In this document: positions 60,556 to 64,000 of the stretch, one piece after another
Layout: every line of letters starts with the position of its first letter
How positions within the stretch are numbered: position 1 is the stretch's first letter
Origin: Adineta vaga
Lineage: Eukaryota; Rotifera
Assembly (NCBI GenBank): GCA_021613535.1
Contig: CP075497.1
Span: 4,216,001 to 4,280,000 of the forward strand
Direction of reading: 5' to 3'
DNA: 64,000 nucleotides
The notes under the pieces: model-generated
Database searches by the model: none
What the model saw: the letters and a program-made list of their open reading frames with translations, nothing else
Told to the model about the DNA's origin: nothing
Translations under genes and position numbers: made by a program

Positions 60556-63553
60556 TCAACTAACACTACCTAATGGCTTGAGACCCATCATAGCTTCAGC
60601 AATACCTAAATAATAAACCATTTGAGCGATACCAAACAATGGTGCAATGACCATGACACGAAGAAGTGAACCTTTGAAGAATGCACTTGAACCTTCTTCT
60701 CTGATAATTTTGCTAAACAAAGAAATCCATTAGATTGCTGAAGATAACCGAATAATAATCTACTTACGTAGCGCAATCAACAATTCCTGAATATCGACTT
60801 TTATATTCCAACGTTTGCAGACGAGTTTTAATTACTAAAAAGAAAAATTTAATTCACACATTGATTGAAATTTTGGTAGGAAACAAGATATACAATGTTG
60901 TTATTCTGAAAAACAACAGAAGGGTGGCCGATCAATTCGTCGCATTCAATTCGTCGTATTTATATATGAGAATAAGAGAGACAAGTATGAGAGCGAATCG
61001 ATAATTGAATTACACGATTTAAACTAACTTGTTATACTGAATGTACTGCTGATATAAGTATTTTCGTATAGATCTGCCAGTTCTACCGGAGTGAAAGAAA
61101 AGTAGTTGGGAAAAGGAAGTTTAAAACAAGTATTTGAGAAGCGAAGCATCACAGAGTAAGATTTCACTCATCTTTTCAACTGATCATAACTGAGAGTCCG
61201 CACAAAATTATAAATAAACTATCAAGAAAAAAACCTTTTGACAAGATGAGAACAAGACTTGTTTCCTTTATTATTCTTAAGATTTTCACTATCCTTTCAC
61301 AGTATTAGACGACAGACAATTATCTACTAATTCGATAGTAAGGTCACCTCATGAAGACTATTCAATCTTTCGGTGACGACAGACAGCCAACAATATATTT
61401 TTTTGTTTTTGAAAGTGAAATTTGATATTTTGGACGTTCTCGTCAAACCAACTTCATCTCATAATTGTATACCTTAGAAAGTTCATATGAAACTTTTGAA
61501 ATCAGTAAAACATTTAGTATAACAAGTTAGTTTCAATCGTGTAATTCAATCATCGATTCGCTCTCATACGTGTCTCTCTTATTCTCATATACAGTAAAAC
61601 TTCCCATATATGGGCACTCTTCGGACTTTTCCGAATCGCCTATTTAATGGAGGTGCTCTTGTCATAGAGCTTTTTGTAAATAGCATACATAAACGTTTTG
61701 GGTGTGAATGACGGTGAGTGTAGGTGAGAGTATATTCTGTTGACTCTCACCCATCCCACATCTTTTGATACTTTATATTTTTGCGTATAGCTCGCGCTGT
61801 GAAAGTCCAGTCCCATTGGCAGAATCTAATCAACTCGATATTCTCATCAAGAGCAAGAAAGAACAATAGAAAAAGAAATATATGATTCATATATTGACTA
61901 TATGCCCATATAAGAGAAATTCGGCTAGTCAAAATGGACTAAATTAAATGTCCACTGCTCAAAAGTGGGAGGTGCCCTTGTAACAGAGGTTCATTTCTAG
62001 CCAAAATTCGTCGGTCGTTCTGTTGAGTGTCCACATAAGCGAGGTGCCCACATAGAGAAGTTTCACTGTATAAATACGACGAATTGATCGACGGCGAATT
62101 GATCTAGTGCCATCAGTAGTATCTGGTGCTTAGAAACAGTTAGAGGAACAATACATCGAACATGAAAGTAATATATCTGTAAGCAATTAAAGATTAAAGC
62201 TCATCATTTCAGACACAGTTTTAAAAAAGATTAATTAACGATCGCAGTCATGTTAATCAGCACGTATTCACATGCACACGATAATTGTTGATAAATGATT
62301 ATCGTTTATTTTAGTAATCTTACATTGGTAGCATGAGTTTCCAATTCAACGAATATCGGACAAACAGATCAAACTGTTTCTAATAAACTATGTATATTCA
62401 GATGAACTGTCTCATTAGTATTATTGAATATTTCTACGAATAGCACTCAAGTAGAAATCGATAAGTGATCAATTGATATTAAGTGCACTTAAAGTTCAGA
62501 TCGATGGATTGTCACTTCTTTTCGTTTTTACTTAAATTAACGTACCGTCCAAAGGTGTTGCTAGGAAAGCACTGATGGCACCAGCACCAATTCCCGATGC
62601 AAATGAATGGTAAAATGGTACATAATTGCTTCCAGGTGTTTTACCCTGAAAAATAAAATTTTTTAAGAAAACAAAGTTGTTCTTTTCACTTACCTTGTCA
62701 TTGAAATAAGCAAATAATGGAAAGTACATCATTGAAAAAACCACATCACGTGTAAACGTTGCTCCAATACCTTTATATAAACCAGAAATACCCTTTTCGC
62801 GATATAATTGCATAGCTAACTGTCGAGAATTGAGTGATTTAGTTGAGCCTAGAATTGAAAGAAATAAAAAGTCAATTTCGATGTATATCTTTCGTTTACC
62901 TTGAGATTTTGCCATTTGTCGTTGAATCTTAAGTAATTCCATGGGTGTTGTAACGACAATTTGACATGTTCCAGCGCCTGCACCAGCAAGAATTTGTCGA
63001 TGCATTGGAAGTGAACCATCTCTGAATGATGAAGTAATGATTAATGAAATGAGTATCATCTAATTTACTTCGTTTTCAAAGCATGACGAAAAGCATCATT
63101 CGCAACGAGTTTTATCGCTTTTTCGGGAGTAATTAATAAAATATTTACTGCAGAACCTACAAGAAAATAAAAGTCATCTTCTATTTTTTATTTAACAAAC
63201 TAAAACAATCACTAACCACTATACATTCCACGTAAACCTTCACCACGGAAGGTTTTCATTGCACAATCCAAACTAAATAAACGAACATCATTCAAATCTA
63301 TCTTCTATATTCTATTCTATTCTATTTTATTTACATATTTTTATAAAGTGGTGGTTGACCAACTGCTTTTGATTGATTTTGCATTCGAGTTTTTACTAGA
63401 TCGATTGGAAATACACATATTACACCAACAATACCAGCAATACCACCATTTATAATACGTGGTAACAATCTAATGATATATTCAAAAGAATTCTGATTGA
63501 AATTCTCAATAAATAAAAACTTACCCGAAATCTTGATTAGCTCCTGGTGCCAT
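60556..63553 (-). CDS. SLC25A22: SLC25A22-type mitochondrial glutamate carrier
   Basis: Inner-membrane carrier importing glutamate with a proton. ATG at 63553 ([10 protein letters not shown]), stop at 60556-60558, about 10 exons. All three carrier repeats are visible: [20 protein letters not shown] with [26 protein letters not shown]; and [20 protein letters not shown]. Further SLC25A22/A18 matches are [39 protein letters not shown] and [20 protein letters not shown], ending GSVS. The three Px(D/E)xx(K/R) signatures read PIDLVK, PMELLK and PLDVIK, so the fold and gating motifs look intact. One intron, 60835-62545, is 1.7 kb and carries transposable elements while the others are about 50-60 nt. 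Confidence 0.93.
60930..62103. mobile_element. Foldback/MITE-like element with long terminal inverted repeats (interrupted)
   Basis: Lies inside the long SLC25A22 intron. The left arm, 60930 to about 61045, begins GATCAATTCGTCG and includes GAGAATAAGAGAGACAAG and TGAATTACACGATTTAAACT. The right arm is its near-exact reverse complement in two pieces, 61511-61590 and 62068-62103, split by a second element. The arms are about 115 bases with few mismatches, and the interior (about 61046-61510) has no open frame. The similarity may extend a few bases further out (GGTGGCC left, GATGGCACTA right). Non-autonomous DNA transposon, family not identified. Confidence 0.75.
61592..62067. mobile_element. 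pogo/Tigger-like MITE nested in the right arm
   Basis: 476 bases flanked by TA on both sides (61590-61591 and 62068-62069). Ends are inverted repeats: CAGTAAAACTTCCCATATAT on the left and, read inward, CAGTGAAACTTCTCTATGTG on the right. CAGT termini, TA target duplication and GGGCAC-type subterminal repeats are typical of pogo/Tigger elements of the Tc1/mariner superfamily. No transposase frame; a deletion derivative. Confidence 0.75.
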
Positions 63554-64000
63554 TTTGAGACTAGTAGTCTCCTATTTGTTATTGATTTTATTTAAAAACA
63601 AAAGTTCATTTATCAAAAGAAAAATGATCTACAAATAAGAAAGAAAGAAAGATTCTGTTTTTAGATATCTCTGATTTATATACATGAGTATGTTTCTAAA
63701 TCAATGTAAAATGAGCAAATGCACAAGATGCTTAAAATTATACACAAAACAAATAAGTATCACACACACACATGGAAAAAAATAATCAATTGCGCAGTGG
63801 AATGTAAATTTTGAATTTTGTTTGATAAATAGATTCTAGCAAATGAATAGAAATAAAAGAAAGTTCTTTTTTTATGGATTCTTTCTCATGGAATGTTTGT
63901 CAAATGAAAGACAATCAAAATGACAAGAAAGAAAATAGTTATGCTTATTTAAGAAATAGTTCTGTGTATTTTGCAATCAGTATTTCGGTAAATGTATTAA
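63554..64000. other. Upstream region of SLC25A22 to the window edge
   Basis: About 450 AT-rich bases, presumably promoter and 5' leader of SLC25A22. Includes a short CA run (63762-63771). No gene seen. Confidence 0.5.

Noticed and set aside
1-64000. tRNA, rRNA, CRISPR, spliced-leader RNA genes or viral sequence
   Set aside because: Looked for on both strands by eye; none found. Weak tRNA genes could still be missed without a covariance search.

Overview
This window reads as nuclear DNA of a small invertebrate with compact, intron-rich, AT-rich genes, most likely a bdelloid rotifer. That placement is inference. It rests on spliceosomal introns of about 41-70 nt in almost every gene, a set of clearly animal genes (SETD3, PSME4, SPECC1L, axonemal DNAI1, YPEL5, SLC25A22), a probable trans-spliced gene run, and at least one gene of a family normally absent from animals (an OPT oligopeptide transporter). 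No bacterial, phage or CRISPR features are present.

Layout, left to right. 1-1437: 5' part of SETD3 (minus), running off the left edge. 1845-17267: two tandem minus-strand copies of PSME4/PA200, whose near-identical and diverged tracts alternate, as expected from gene conversion; the second copy has a one-base lesion near its start. 17949-18516: a head-to-head pair of U1 snRNA genes, one canonical and one variant with an altered 5' end but compensated stems. 18958-19878: a four-pass MARVEL protein. 21234-30117: a SPECC1L (cytospin-A) gene with five phase-matched alternative first coding exons. 32866-33450: an unrecognised intronless gene (plus). 33472-39904: two tandem DNAI1-type axonemal dynein intermediate chain genes. 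40136-42252: a LIM + SAM + C-terminal beta-domain protein with an unusual architecture. 43878-46934: the OPT transporter (plus). 47066-51625: four closely packed minus-strand genes in the order YPEL5, C5orf22/UPF0489, NOL8-like, TOMM6-like, probably an operon resolved by spliced-leader trans-splicing. 52061-52564: an intronless secreted protein (plus). 52752-59594: a large modular gene with about 20 consecutive phase-0 exons, many carrying a Trp/Tyr-Pro motif. 60556-63553: SLC25A22 mitochondrial glutamate carrier, whose one long intron holds a nested pair of inverted-repeat transposable elements.

How the parts relate. Most neighbours are functionally unrelated housekeeping or ciliary genes. 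The links visible in the sequence are tandem duplication (PSME4, DNAI1), the shared promoter of the U1 pair, and the short-gap gene run with acceptor-like sites just upstream of each downstream ATG. Many donors in these genes have A rather than G at exon position -1, which would pair with the altered base 9 of the variant U1. Gene models were spliced by eye from translation frames and family similarity; exact exon ends are firm only where stated.
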